Assembly (NCBI GenBank): GCA_905210055.1
Contig: CAJLVH010000006.1
Location: 1-28,799, forward strand
DNA length: 28,799 bases
Direction: 5' to 3'
Origin: an uncultured Enorma sp.
GTDB lineage: Bacteria > Actinomycetota > Coriobacteriia > Coriobacteriales > Coriobacteriaceae
Shown one piece after another: positions 21,799-28,799 of this stretch. Position numbers and translations under genes: made by a program. The first letter of the stretch is position 1. The number at the start of each line of letters is the position of its first letter. A model generated the notes under the pieces. The model had not been told where the DNA came from. It searched no databases and was given only the letters and a program-made list of their open reading frames with translations.

Positions 21799-23553
21799 AT
21801 GGAAAACAATGAAATGGATGCTCCGCAGCGCAGCGAGCTGCGAAGCCAGAAATACCGCATTCTCTCCCCGGAGCTCGATCCGCTGAGGATCGGTTCCGGT
21901 TGGGCGGTCGAGGATCTGTCTAAACCCCAGGTAATCATCGAGAGCACGTTCGGCGATTCGCATCCGGGGTCGGTCGGTTTGCTCGATGTGGTCGAGGCGG
22001 TTCGCGAGGGCGTTGCCTCCGCAGGTGGCCACGGGGCGCGTTATTTCACGACCGATGTCTGCGACGGCGAGGCGCAGGGGCATGACGGCATCAACTACTC
22101 GCTGCCGTCGCGTGATGCGATTGCCAACATGATCGAGATCCACGCGAATGCGACGCCGTTCGACGCCGGCGTGTTCGTGGCGAGCTGCGACAAGGGTATG
22201 CCCGCGAACCTCATGGCGGTAGGCCGCCTCAACATCCCGCCCGTCGTGGTTCCCGGCGGCGTTATGGACGCCGGCCCGAACCTCCTTACGCTCGAGCAGC
22301 TGGGGATGTATTCGGCGCAGTACGAGCGCGGCGAGATCGGGCTCGAGGAATTCGAGTTCTACAAGCACAACGCCTGCCCAAGCTGCGGCGCTTGCTCGTT
22401 TATGGGCACGGCGACCACCATGCAGGTCACGGCGGAGGCGCTCGGCCTCGCGCTTCCCAGCACGGCGCTGCTTCCGGCGACAAGCAAAGACCTGTTCGAA
22501 ATGGCGCGCAAGGCGGGCGAGCGCGCGGTCGAGCTCGCGCGCGAGGGGCTGTGCCCGCGCGACATCGTGACGCGCGAGAGCTTCGAGAACCTTATCCTTG
22601 TGCATGCCGCCATCTCTGGCTCCACGAACTCGCTGCTGCACATACCCGCGATCGCCCGCGAGTTCGGCATCAAGATCACGGCGGACGACTTCGACCGCCT
22701 GCATCGCGGCGCCGTGTATCTCCTCAATATCCGCCCCGCGGGGAAGTGGCCGGCGCAGTTCTTCCACTACGCGGGCGGTGTGCCGCGCATCATGGAAGAG
22801 ATCCGCGACCACCTGCACCTCGACGTGATGACGGTGACGGGCAAGACGCTCGGCGAGAACCTCGACGAGCTGCGAGAATCCGGCTACTACGAGCGCTGCG
22901 AGCGCGAGCTCGAACCGTGGGGCCTTACGCGCGAGGACGTGATTCGCCCCGCGAGCGATCCTATCGGCAAGGACGGTTCCATCGCGATCCTGCATGGAAA
23001 CCTCGCGCCCGATGGCGCCGTGGTGAAGCACACCGTCGTGCCTGCAGAGATGTTCCAAGCGACGCTGCGCGCCCGTCCCTTCGACTGCGAGGAGGAGGCG
23101 CTTGCCGCGGTGCTGCACCACGAGGTCGAACCTGGTGATGCCGTCATCATCCGCTATGAGGGACCGAAGGGCTCGGGCATGCCCGAGATGTTCTACACCA
23201 CCGAGGCGATTTCGTCCGATGCCGAGCTGGGCGCGTCGATTGCCCTCATCACCGACGGACGCTTCTCGGGCGCGTCGAAGGGCCCGGCGATCGGCCACGT
23301 TTCGCCCGAGGCCGCCGCGGGCGGGCCCATCGCGCTCGTGGAGGAGGGCGACCTCATCGAGATCGATATCCCGGCGCGCCGGCTCGAGATCGTGGGCATC
23401 GCCGGTGTGCGTATGGATGCCGACGAGGTCGCGCGCGTGCTCGAGGAGCGTCGCGCCGCATGGAAGCCGCGTCCCGCGAAGTACACGAACGGCGTGCTCA
23501 AGTTCTACACGCAGCATGCGGCATCCGCCATCGACGGCGGCTACATGGCGTAG
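21799..23553 (+). CDS. IlvD/Edd-family dehydratase, probably a YjhG-like sugar-acid dehydratase, 584 aa
   Basis: This is an Fe-S dependent dehydratase of the dihydroxy-acid dehydratase/6-phosphogluconate dehydratase family. Cluster cysteines are visible at C88 (VCDGEAQG), C130 (VASCDKGMP) and the C193/C196/C199 group (NACPSCGACSFMGTATT). Several segments look more like E. coli YjhG/YagF (xylonate dehydratases) than IlvD: the CDGxxQG motif followed by NYSLPSRDA, LLHIPAIA, and AGGVPRIM then LDVMTVTGKTL. A sugar acid substrate giving a 2-keto-3-deoxy acid is therefore more likely than a role in valine/isoleucine synthesis. The ATG at 21799 has GAAAGGTGAG upstream; an earlier in-frame start would overlap the ManA-like gene. 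It is linked downstream to garR, which handles a typical product of such pathways. Confidence 0.88.
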   Translation: MENNEMDAPQRSELRSQKYRILSPELDPLRIGSGWAVEDLSKPQVIIESTFGDSHPGSVGLLDVVEAVREGVASAGGHGARYFTTDVCDGEAQGHDGINYSLPSRDAIANMIEIHANATPFDAGVFVASCDKGMPANLMAVGRLNIPPVVVPGGVMDAGPNLLTLEQLGMYSAQYERGEIGLEEFEFYKHNACPSCGACSFMGTATTMQVTAEALGLALPSTALLPATSKDLFEMARKAGERAVELAREGLCPRDIVTRESFENLILVHAAISGSTNSLLHIPAIAREFGIKITADDFDRLHRGAVYLLNIRPAGKWPAQFFHYAGGVPRIMEEIRDHLHLDVMTVTGKTLGENLDELRESGYYERCERELEPWGLTREDVIRPASDPIGKDGSIAILHGNLAPDGAVVKHTVVPAEMFQATLRARPFDCEEEALAAVLHHEVEPGDAVIIRYEGPKGSGMPEMFYTTEAISSDAELGASIALITDGRFSGASKGPAIGHVSPEAAAGGPIALVEEGDLIEIDIPARRLEIVGIAGVRMDADEVARVLEERRAAWKPRPAKYTNGVLKFYTQHAASAIDGGYMA

Positions 23554-23575
23554 GCGGCGCGAGCCGGCAGACAGG

Positions 23576-24439
23576 TTACTTGGCGGTCTCCTGCATGTAG
23601 CGATCCATCGCGTCCGCGACGCGCTTGGCGTCGGAGACCGCCTCGACCACGGTTCGCGCACCCGTGGACACATCGCCGCAGGCGAAGACGCCGGGACGGG
23701 TGGTGTGTCCCTCAAGGTCCGTGCGCAGCAGGCCGCGTTTGTTCGTTTCGAGCCCCTCGGTTGTGCTTACCAGGCGATCGAGGGGCCGTTGCCCTGCGGA
23801 GATGATCACGCTGTCGGCAGGGTAGAGCTTCTCCGTGCCCTCGATGGCTCGCAGCGTGGGCGGCTCACCGTTCTCGCTTATCTCGGAGCCGGTGGTCTCA
23901 ATGAGGATGAGTCCCTCTTCGGTGATGCGCACCGGTGCGCGGTTGAGCACGAACTCGACGCCCTCGAGCTCCGCATAGCTGCGCTCGTGATTGCTTGCCG
24001 CGACGTGCGATGACTGCGCGTAACAGGTCACATGCTCCGCGCCATGCCGGAGCACGGTGCGCGCCACATCCATGGCGGCGTTGCCCACGCCGATCACCGC
24101 GACGCGGCGACCCAGCTTGAAGCTATCGGGATTGGCGAGATAGTTGATGCCGTAGTGCACGTTTCCGAGCGTCTCGCCGGGAATGCGCAGCGCGTGCGGG
24201 CGCCACACGCCCGTGCCGGCGAACACGGCGCGGTAGCCGTCTTCGAACATGTCGTCGATCGAGATTGCCTGGCCGATCGTCGTGTTGAAGCGGAGTTTCA
24301 CGCCGTTCGCCTCGAGGTGCCGCGTTTGGAAATCGTCGAGTACCCGCTTGGGGAGACGGAACTCGGGAATGCCATAGCGAAGATTTGACATATTTGACAG
24401 AGCCAACATTCGCTCGCGATGCGGGCGTGTTGATAGCAA
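23576..24439 (-). pseudogene. GltD-like FAD/NAD(P) oxidoreductase, N-terminal half missing
   Basis: The ORF encodes the C-terminal portion of a glutamate-synthase-small-subunit-like oxidoreductase. It has YGIPEFRLPKRVLD, which in GltD relatives follows the first FAD-binding motif by many residues. The NADPH Rossmann motif VAVIGVGNAAMDVART and the closing FAD motif GVFACGDVSTGARTVVEA follow. The N-terminal Fe-S domain and first GxGxxG are absent, because upstream DNA belongs to the garR promoter region. The possible start codons (24439 and 24391) have no ribosome-binding site. About 270-290 residues remain of a usual 450 or more. It is probably a 5'-truncated remnant left by a rearrangement. 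It lies on the opposite strand to its neighbours. Confidence 0.75.
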
Positions 24440-24468
24440 GTATGTAACGTTCGATCGAAAGGAAGAAC

Positions 24469-25353
24469 ATGAAGGTAGGATTCGTAGGACTCGGCATCAT
24501 GGGCAAGCCCATGTCCATCAACGTGCAGAAGGCCGGACATCAGGTCTATGCGTTCGACTTCAACATGGATCGCGCCAAGGATCTTGTCGAGCTGGGAGGC
24601 ATCGCCTGCAGCTGCGGCAAGGAGGTCGCGGAGAACGCCGACGTCGTTATCACCATGCTCCAGAACTCGCCTAACGTCGAAAGCGCGCTCTTCGACCCGA
24701 ACGGTCTGGCCGAGGGTCTCTCTGCTGGCAAGTGCGTCATCGACATGAGCTCCATCGCTCCGCTCGCAAGCCGCGATTTCGCCCGTCGCCTCGAGGAGAT
24801 CGGCGTCGACTTCCTCGACGCTCCCGTTTCCGGCGGCGAGCCCAAGGCCATCGACGGCACCATCGCCGTCATGGTGGGCGGCAAGCAGGATGTCTTCGAC
24901 AAATACGAGGGGCTGCTCAAGACCATGGCTTCGACTGTGACCCTCGTGGGCGAGGTCGGCGCCGGCAACATCACCAAGCTTGCCAACCAGATGATCGTCG
25001 CCATCAACATCGCCGCCGTCTCCGAGGCGTATTCCCTCGCCAAGAAGGCCGGCGTCGACCCGGCGCGCGTCTACGAGGCCATCCGCTCCGGCCTGGCCGG
25101 CTCCACGGTTATGGATCAGAAGTCGCAGAAGATCTTCGATGGCGATTTCACCCCGGGCTTCCGCATCGAGCTCCACATCAAGGATCTTCAGAACGTCATG
25201 GACACCTCGCACCAGGTGAACGTAAGCGTGCCGTTCAGCTCGCTCGCCATGGAGATCATGCAGTCTCTCAAGGCCCACGGCCACGAGAAGGACGACCACT
25301 CCGGTATCGCTGAGTGGTATGAGATGGTCAACGGCATGAAGCTCCAGGGCTAG
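24469..25353 (+). CDS. garR: Tartronate semialdehyde reductase (2-hydroxy-3-oxopropionate reductase)
   Basis: GarR reduces tartronate semialdehyde to D-glycerate with NAD(P)H, downstream of glucarate/galactarate or glyoxylate metabolism. The N-terminal Rossmann motif GFVGLGIMGKPM, the substrate loop DAPVSGGEPKAIDGT (residues 117-131) and the catalytic lysine K170 in GAGNITKLANQ are all present. GLAGSTVMD and FTPGFRIELHIKDL, then DHSGIAEWYE, match E. coli GarR closely in my memory of it, closer than other beta-hydroxyacid dehydrogenases. At 294 residues it is full length. The ATG at 24469 has AAAGGAAG upstream. It has its own upstream region divergent from the truncated oxidoreductase and ends in a strong terminator. 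No glycerate kinase is seen. Confidence 0.93.
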   Translation: MKVGFVGLGIMGKPMSINVQKAGHQVYAFDFNMDRAKDLVELGGIACSCGKEVAENADVVITMLQNSPNVESALFDPNGLAEGLSAGKCVIDMSSIAPLASRDFARRLEEIGVDFLDAPVSGGEPKAIDGTIAVMVGGKQDVFDKYEGLLKTMASTVTLVGEVGAGNITKLANQMIVAINIAAVSEAYSLAKKAGVDPARVYEAIRSGLAGSTVMDQKSQKIFDGDFTPGFRIELHIKDLQNVMDTSHQVNVSVPFSSLAMEIMQSLKAHGHEKDDHSGIAEWYEMVNGMKLQG

Positions 25354-25369
25354 ACCTTCTAGCTTTTTT
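25349..25369 (+). terminator. Intrinsic terminator of garR
   Basis: GCTAGA and TCTAGC form a 6-bp stem with a 3-base loop, followed at once by six T. The garR TAG stop (25351-25353) is inside the stem. Confidence 0.85.
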
Positions 25370-25392
25370 GGAAATCCCTCTTTCCGTCCCCT

Positions 25393-25426
25393 GCGGCCGC
25401 ATCGAAGTGTCTCCCGATGCGGCCGC
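25393..25426. terminator. Second hairpin downstream of garR
   Basis: GCGGCCGCATCG and CGATGCGGCCGC form a perfect 12-bp stem around a 10-base loop. It is followed by an AT-rich stretch but no T run. It may protect or back up the terminator before it. Confidence 0.55.
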
Positions 25427-25436
25427 CTATTATAGG

Positions 25437-25468
25437 CATGTAAAATTACCCCAGGGGTTTTTAAACAT
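25437..25468 (-). repeat. Interspersed CCCCTGGGG repeat, copy 6 (minus orientation)
   Basis: Read on the minus strand: GTTTAAAAACCCCTGGGG followed by TAATTTTACATG. It is almost identical to copy 2, about 24 kb away. It lies just after the second garR hairpin. Confidence 0.85.
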
Positions 25469-25474
25469 TCTGGA

Positions 25475-25502
25475 GAATGTAAAAGCACCCCAGGACTCTT
25501 GC
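25475..25502 (-). repeat. Interspersed CCCCTGGGG repeat, copy 7 (diverged, minus orientation)
   Basis: Minus strand: GCAAGAGTCCTGGGG followed by TGCTTTTACATTC. It forms a tandem pair with copy 6 at an offset of about 39 bp and keeps the CCTGGGG core and TTTTACATT tail. Confidence 0.6.
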
Positions 25503-25556
25503 GTGCCGCATTGCCTATTCTGAAGATGCGTTTCGCTTATGAGAAAGGGTACAGCC

Positions 25557-26417
25557 ATGGCTTTTGTCGATACCGTTGAGCTGCCGGACGGCACGCCCAT
25601 GCCGCGGTTTGGCATGGGCACATGGTTTTTGGGAGAGAGCGCCGCGAAGCACGATGATGAGCTTGCCGCGTTGCGAACCGGCCTCGATGCTGGCGTGACG
25701 CTTATCGACACGGCCGAGATGTACGGGAGCGGAGCTGCCGAACACCTGGTGGGAGAGGCGATTCGCGGATACGACCGGGAGAGCCTCTTCTTGGTGTCGA
25801 AGGTGTACCCCCATAACGCTGGCGACCCAGAGATCTTTGAGAGCGTGGAGGCGTCGCTCGAGCGCTTGGGCACGGATTACCTCGACATGTATCTGCTCCA
25901 TTGGCGCGGCGCGGTACCGCTTGCCGAGACGGTCGAATGCATGGAGCAGCTGGTTGGGGACGGGCTCATCCGCCATTGGGGCGTCTCGAATTTCGATGTG
26001 GACGACCTCGAAGAACTCTTCGCTGTGCCCGATGGCGAGCGGTGCGCTGTGAACCAGGTTCTCTACCATCTGGGTTCGCGCGGCGTCGAGTACGCCGTGC
26101 TGCCGTGGATGCGGTCGGTCGGCATGCCGCTCATGGCATATTGTCCGCTTGCTCAGGCGGGTGACTTGCGCCGTGGTTTGACGAACGACCCGGCGGTTGT
26201 GGAAGTTGCCCGCCGCCACGACGCCACGCCGCTTCAGATTCTTTTGGCGTTCGTGCTGCGCGACCCTATGGCGATCGCCATACCACGCAGCGGCAAGCCC
26301 GAGCATGTGCTCGAGAACGTGCACGCCTGCGAGATCGAGTTGAGCGACGATGACCTCGCACTGCTTTCGCGCTCGTTCCCCGCGCCAGGGTATCCCACGC
26401 CGCTCGATATCGTGTAG
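25557..26417 (+). CDS. Aldo/keto reductase, 286 aa
   Basis: This is an NADPH-dependent TIM-barrel oxidoreductase. The catalytic tetrad is seen as Asp and Tyr in LIDTAEMYG, Lys in FLVSKVYP, and His in YLLHWRG. The GVSNFDVDDLEEL segment and AIPRSGKPEHVLEN near the C-terminus bind the cofactor. The length is normal. The ATG at 25557 is chosen because GAGAAAGGG lies eight bases upstream; an ATG 18 bases earlier has no such site. It is separated from garR by terminators and repeats, so it is probably its own unit. Aldo/keto reductases have broad carbonyl substrates; a role in the neighbouring sugar-acid pathway is possible but not shown. Confidence 0.92.
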   Translation: MAFVDTVELPDGTPMPRFGMGTWFLGESAAKHDDELAALRTGLDAGVTLIDTAEMYGSGAAEHLVGEAIRGYDRESLFLVSKVYPHNAGDPEIFESVEASLERLGTDYLDMYLLHWRGAVPLAETVECMEQLVGDGLIRHWGVSNFDVDDLEELFAVPDGERCAVNQVLYHLGSRGVEYAVLPWMRSVGMPLMAYCPLAQAGDLRRGLTNDPAVVEVARRHDATPLQILLAFVLRDPMAIAIPRSGKPEHVLENVHACEIELSDDDLALLSRSFPAPGYPTPLDIV

Positions 26418-26427
26418 CGAACGCGAC

Positions 26428-26447
26428 GGGTGGCAGGCGTGCCGCCC
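26428..26447 (+). terminator. Hairpin after the aldo/keto reductase gene
   Basis: GGGTGGCA and TGCCGCCC pair over 8 bp (one G-T) around GGCG, 11 bases past the stop codon. There is no clear T tract. It marks the right edge of the accessory block before holB. Confidence 0.4.
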
Positions 26448-26561
26448 CTTCGTCCTTCGTGCATAAACTTGTCGAATCTCTTCACGAAGGCGTCCATGTG
26501 CCTCTCTGTCTTGGCTGCGCGGTAAGATAGAGCCTACCGTTCAGCCGAAAGGGGAGGCCCC

Positions 26562-27707
26562 ATGGCGCCTGCGCACGACAACCGATCGCGTTCTCTGCTC
26601 GCGCAGCTCGATACGCAGCCGCGCGTGCGCGACTTCCTTGCGCGCGCCATCGAGACACAGCGCACCTCGCATGCCTATCTGTTCCTGGGCGCACCGGGAT
26701 CCGGCAAGCTCGATGCAGCTTGGGCGCTCGCGCAAGCGCTCATCTGCGAGCAGGGAGGCTGCGGTGCCTGCGAGGCGTGTGTGCGCGTCGCGCGCCGCAC
26801 GCACCCAGACGTCCGCTACCTCGCGCCCGAGAGCGCGACAGGCTACCTCATCGCGCAGGTGCGCGACCTTATCGAAGAGGTCTCGCTTGCCCCGGTGCGC
26901 GCGCATGGCAAGGTCTACATCATCGACCGTGCGGACCAGCTTCGCGCGAGTTCGGCGAACGCCCTGCTCAAAACCCTCGAAGAGCCGCCGGCAAACGTGA
27001 CGTTCATCCTCTTGGGCACCTCGGCCGACACCATCCTGCCCACAATCGTGTCGCGCTGCCAATGCGTGCCGTTCCGCCTCATCTCACCCGAGGCGGCGGC
27101 GCAAGCGGTCACGCGCGCGACGGGGTTCCCGCTCGAGCGGTGTCGCATGGCAGTCGCCGTCGCGGGGAGTCCGGGACGTGCGACGGAGTTCCTCAAGAGC
27201 GCGAGCCGCCAGGAGGCGCGCCGTGCGATGCTTCGTGCGATCGACTCGCTCGCCCATGCGGACGAGGCGGACGTCCTCTTCCATGCGAAGGCGATCACCC
27301 TTGCGGTCAAGGCGCCGCTCGCCGAGGTCAAATCAACGCAAGAGGCGATCCTCAAGCGAGACGAGGAGTATCTCTCGCGTGGTGCCCTCAAGCAGATTGA
27401 GGAGCGCAACAAGCGCGAACTCACGGCGCGCGAGCGTTCGGGTATCATGGAAGTGCTCGCCTGCGCGCGCTCGCTGCTGCGCGATGCCCTGGTGCGGGTT
27501 GAGGGCATCTCATCGGAGCCCGTCAACGCCGACGTCGAGGACATCGTGGGCCGCCTCGCCTCCGAGATGGCATCGTCCGTCTCGGCCGTGCATGCGCTCG
27601 AGGCGGTGGAAGCCGCCGAACGCGCCGTGTCGCGCAACGTCACTCCGCAGCTGGCCTTCGAGGTCATGCTCTTCGATATCAGGAAGGCTCTCACATGCCC
27701 GTCGTAG
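26562..27707 (+). CDS. holB: DNA polymerase III delta' subunit, 381 aa
   Basis: Delta' is the rigid clamp-loader subunit that helps load the beta clamp. The AAA+ domain begins near residue 12 (QPRVRDFLARAIETQRTSHA then YLFLGAPGSGK). The Walker-A lysine is followed by Leu rather than Thr/Ser, in keeping with a delta' that does not hydrolyse ATP. The zinc module has C62, C67, C70 and C73 (ICEQGGCGACEAC). KVYIIDRADQL, NALLKTLEEPP and the arginine-bearing SRCQ motif follow. The ATG at 26562 has AAAGGGGAGG upstream. The end overlaps the ricT start by 13 bases, so the two are coupled. It would normally lie near tmk. Confidence 0.95.
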   Translation: MAPAHDNRSRSLLAQLDTQPRVRDFLARAIETQRTSHAYLFLGAPGSGKLDAAWALAQALICEQGGCGACEACVRVARRTHPDVRYLAPESATGYLIAQVRDLIEEVSLAPVRAHGKVYIIDRADQLRASSANALLKTLEEPPANVTFILLGTSADTILPTIVSRCQCVPFRLISPEAAAQAVTRATGFPLERCRMAVAVAGSPGRATEFLKSASRQEARRAMLRAIDSLAHADEADVLFHAKAITLAVKAPLAEVKSTQEAILKRDEEYLSRGALKQIEERNKRELTARERSGIMEVLACARSLLRDALVRVEGISSEPVNADVEDIVGRLASEMASSVSAVHALEAVEAAERAVSRNVTPQLAFEVMLFDIRKALTCPS

Positions 27708-28799
27708 TACCCGTCAAGTTTCCCTTCGCCTCGTGCGACCTCTGGTTCGACCCGCAAGGGCTCGATATCGTCGAGGCGGATTACGCGATCTGCTCCACGG
27801 AGCGGGGGACGGAGATCGGCCTCGTTACCGCCGACCCCTTCGAGGTGGAGCAGAAGGAACTCCGCGCGCCGCTCAAACCCGTGCTGCGCATCGCGAGTGA
27901 GGAAGACCTCGACCGTGCCGACGACCTTGCCCGCAAGGGCGAGGCCGCGATGACCGATTTCCGCGACCTCGTGCGCCAGAACGATCTCGAGATGAAGCCC
28001 GTGGGCGTGGAGTATCTGTTCGGCGGCGAGAAGGCCGTGTTCTATTTCGCTGCCGAAGACCGTGTGGACTTCCGCCAGCTCGTGAAGGACCTCTCCGCGC
28101 GGCTGCACACGCGCGTCGACATGCGCCAGATCGGCGTGCGCGACGAGACGCGCCTTGTAGGCGGCATCGCCCATTGCGGCCAGGAGCTGTGCTGCACGCG
28201 CTTCGGCGGGCAGTTCGAGCCGGTGTCCATCCGCATGGCGAAAGAGCAGGACCTGCCGCTCAACTCTACGAAGATCTCGGGTGTGTGCGGCCGCCTCATG
28301 TGCTGCCTGCGCTACGAGTTCGAGGCATACAAGGACTTCAAGAGCCGCGCGCCCAAGAAGAAAGCCGTGATCGACACGCCGCTCGGCAAGGCGCGCATCC
28401 AGGAATACGACACCCCGCGCGAGCAGCTCGTGCTCCGTTTGGAGAGCGGTAAGGTGTTCCGCGTCGACTTGTCCGCCATGACCTGCTCGGATGTTGCCCG
28501 TCAGCGCGCCGAGGAGCAGGGCTGTGCCTGCCGTCCGGATTGCGTGACCCGCGACGTGCTCGAGCGCCTCGAGAGCCCGGACATCGCGCTCGCGCTCATG
28601 GAACTCGACCGCGAGCACGGCATCGATGTGGGCGATGGCCTTTCGAGCGATGACCGCATCTCGATCGATAGCCCGCGTCGTCGCCGTTCGCGCGACCGCG
28701 GTGACGCGCCTGCCGAGGCGTCGCGCGGCAAGGGCAAGGGTCAGCGCGGTGCCAAGGGCGCTTCCGAGGCTGATGCTGCCGCTCCCGCGCGCCGCCGCC
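27695..28799 (+). CDS. ricT: PSP1/RicT (YaaT)-family protein, 3' end outside window
   Basis: RicT-type proteins, with RicA and RicF in Bacillus, carry Fe-S clusters and stimulate RNase Y processing and developmental phosphorelays; the role in this lineage is not established. The N-terminal part (VVPVKFPFASCDLWFDPQGL) leads into the PSP1 C-terminal domain. The cysteine motifs are C161, C166, C167 (CGQELCCTRFG) and C198, C203, C204 (CGRLMCCLRYE), the expected cluster ligands. After about residue 330 there is a basic, low-complexity Arg/Gly/Ala/Lys tail that may bind nucleic acid. The ATG at 27695 overlaps holB, as in the classic holB-ricT pair. The frame is open to the window edge (368 complete codons). 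Confidence 0.93.
   Translation, partial: MPVVVPVKFPFASCDLWFDPQGLDIVEADYAICSTERGTEIGLVTADPFEVEQKELRAPLKPVLRIASEEDLDRADDLARKGEAAMTDFRDLVRQNDLEMKPVGVEYLFGGEKAVFYFAAEDRVDFRQLVKDLSARLHTRVDMRQIGVRDETRLVGGIAHCGQELCCTRFGGQFEPVSIRMAKEQDLPLNSTKISGVCGRLMCCLRYEFEAYKDFKSRAPKKKAVIDTPLGKARIQEYDTPREQLVLRLESGKVFRVDLSAMTCSDVARQRAEEQGCACRPDCVTRDVLERLESPDIALALMELDREHGIDVGDGLSSDDRISIDSPRRRRSRDRGDAPAEASRGKGKGQRGAKGASEADAAAPARRR

Noticed and set aside
21763..23715. A 650-codon open frame on the minus strand across the dehydratase gene
   Set aside because: It is antisense to a clearly recognised enzyme, has no ribosome-binding site and an Arg/His/Ala-rich composition typical of GC-rich shadow frames. The long antisense frames at 1627-2901, 11752-13146 and 26915-28618 are rejected for the same reason.
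21799..25353. A sulfoquinovose (sulfo-Entner-Doudoroff) pathway, because an IlvD/Edd dehydratase and a hydroxyacid dehydrogenase occur together
   Set aside because: The reductase has the GarR-type substrate loop DAPVSGGEPKAIDGT, and no sulfoquinovose dehydrogenase, lactonase or sulfonate transporter is present.
1..28799. CRISPR arrays, tRNA/rRNA genes, transposases or integrases
   Set aside because: No regularly spaced direct repeats of CRISPR type, no cloverleaf or rRNA-like segments and no recognisable mobility protein were seen on either strand.

Overview
The window is high-GC, densely coded bacterial DNA with good Shine-Dalgarno sites and frequent GTG/TTG starts. It suggests a Coriobacteriia-type gut anaerobe, most like Collinsella. 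The lineage is inferred from the gene mix (archaeal-type topoisomerase I with C-terminal zinc ribbons, Tat genes beside hypAB, fructose-family PTS, topA-tmk-holB-ricT order), not from a search.

Layout. 1-1495: the 3' end of nhaA converges on two small unrecognised minus-strand genes. 1741-3407: a PLP aminotransferase and an orphan STAS anti-anti-sigma protein. 3622-6243: an apparent tatA-tatC-hypA-hypB operon, with a 66-bp perfect palindrome between hypA and hypB. 6244-8267: a REPIN-like hairpin element, a broken XRE-family regulator and a DUF4097 membrane protein. 8268-8924: a mostly non-coding stretch with an 11-bp periodic repeat, a 42-codon ORF and two copies of an interspersed repeat. 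8925-14928: topA, a large zinc-ribbon membrane protein with nine ETTV-type motifs, and tmk. 14936-26417: an accessory sugar and sugar-acid block. 26562-28799: holB and ricT (ricT runs off the end).

The accessory block sits between tmk and holB, genes that are usually close neighbours. It has a GntR/LacI-type regulator and an iron alcohol dehydrogenase on the minus strand, then PTS IIA-IIB-IIC, a class II ketose-bisphosphate aldolase, a ManA-type isomerase and a YjhG-type sugar-acid dehydratase on the plus strand. A truncated GltD-like oxidoreductase (minus), GarR and an aldo/keto reductase follow. Two near-identical 17-bp operators (AAAAACACCArTGGTGC) lie at the regulator promoter and just upstream of the IIA ribosome-binding site. 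A degenerate copy lies inside the spacer of a good promoter for the alcohol dehydrogenase. The first part is therefore very probably one regulon. A leader that could fold as a pseudoknot precedes the aldolase.

Repeated DNA is the other theme. An intergenic element (GTTAAAAACCCCTGGGG followed by an AT-rich tail) occurs seven times, mostly at gene 3' ends and sometimes supplying stop codons. Three other palindromic elements lie at 5411-5476, 6334-6472 and 14238-14272. No tRNA, rRNA, CRISPR array or transposase gene is visible.
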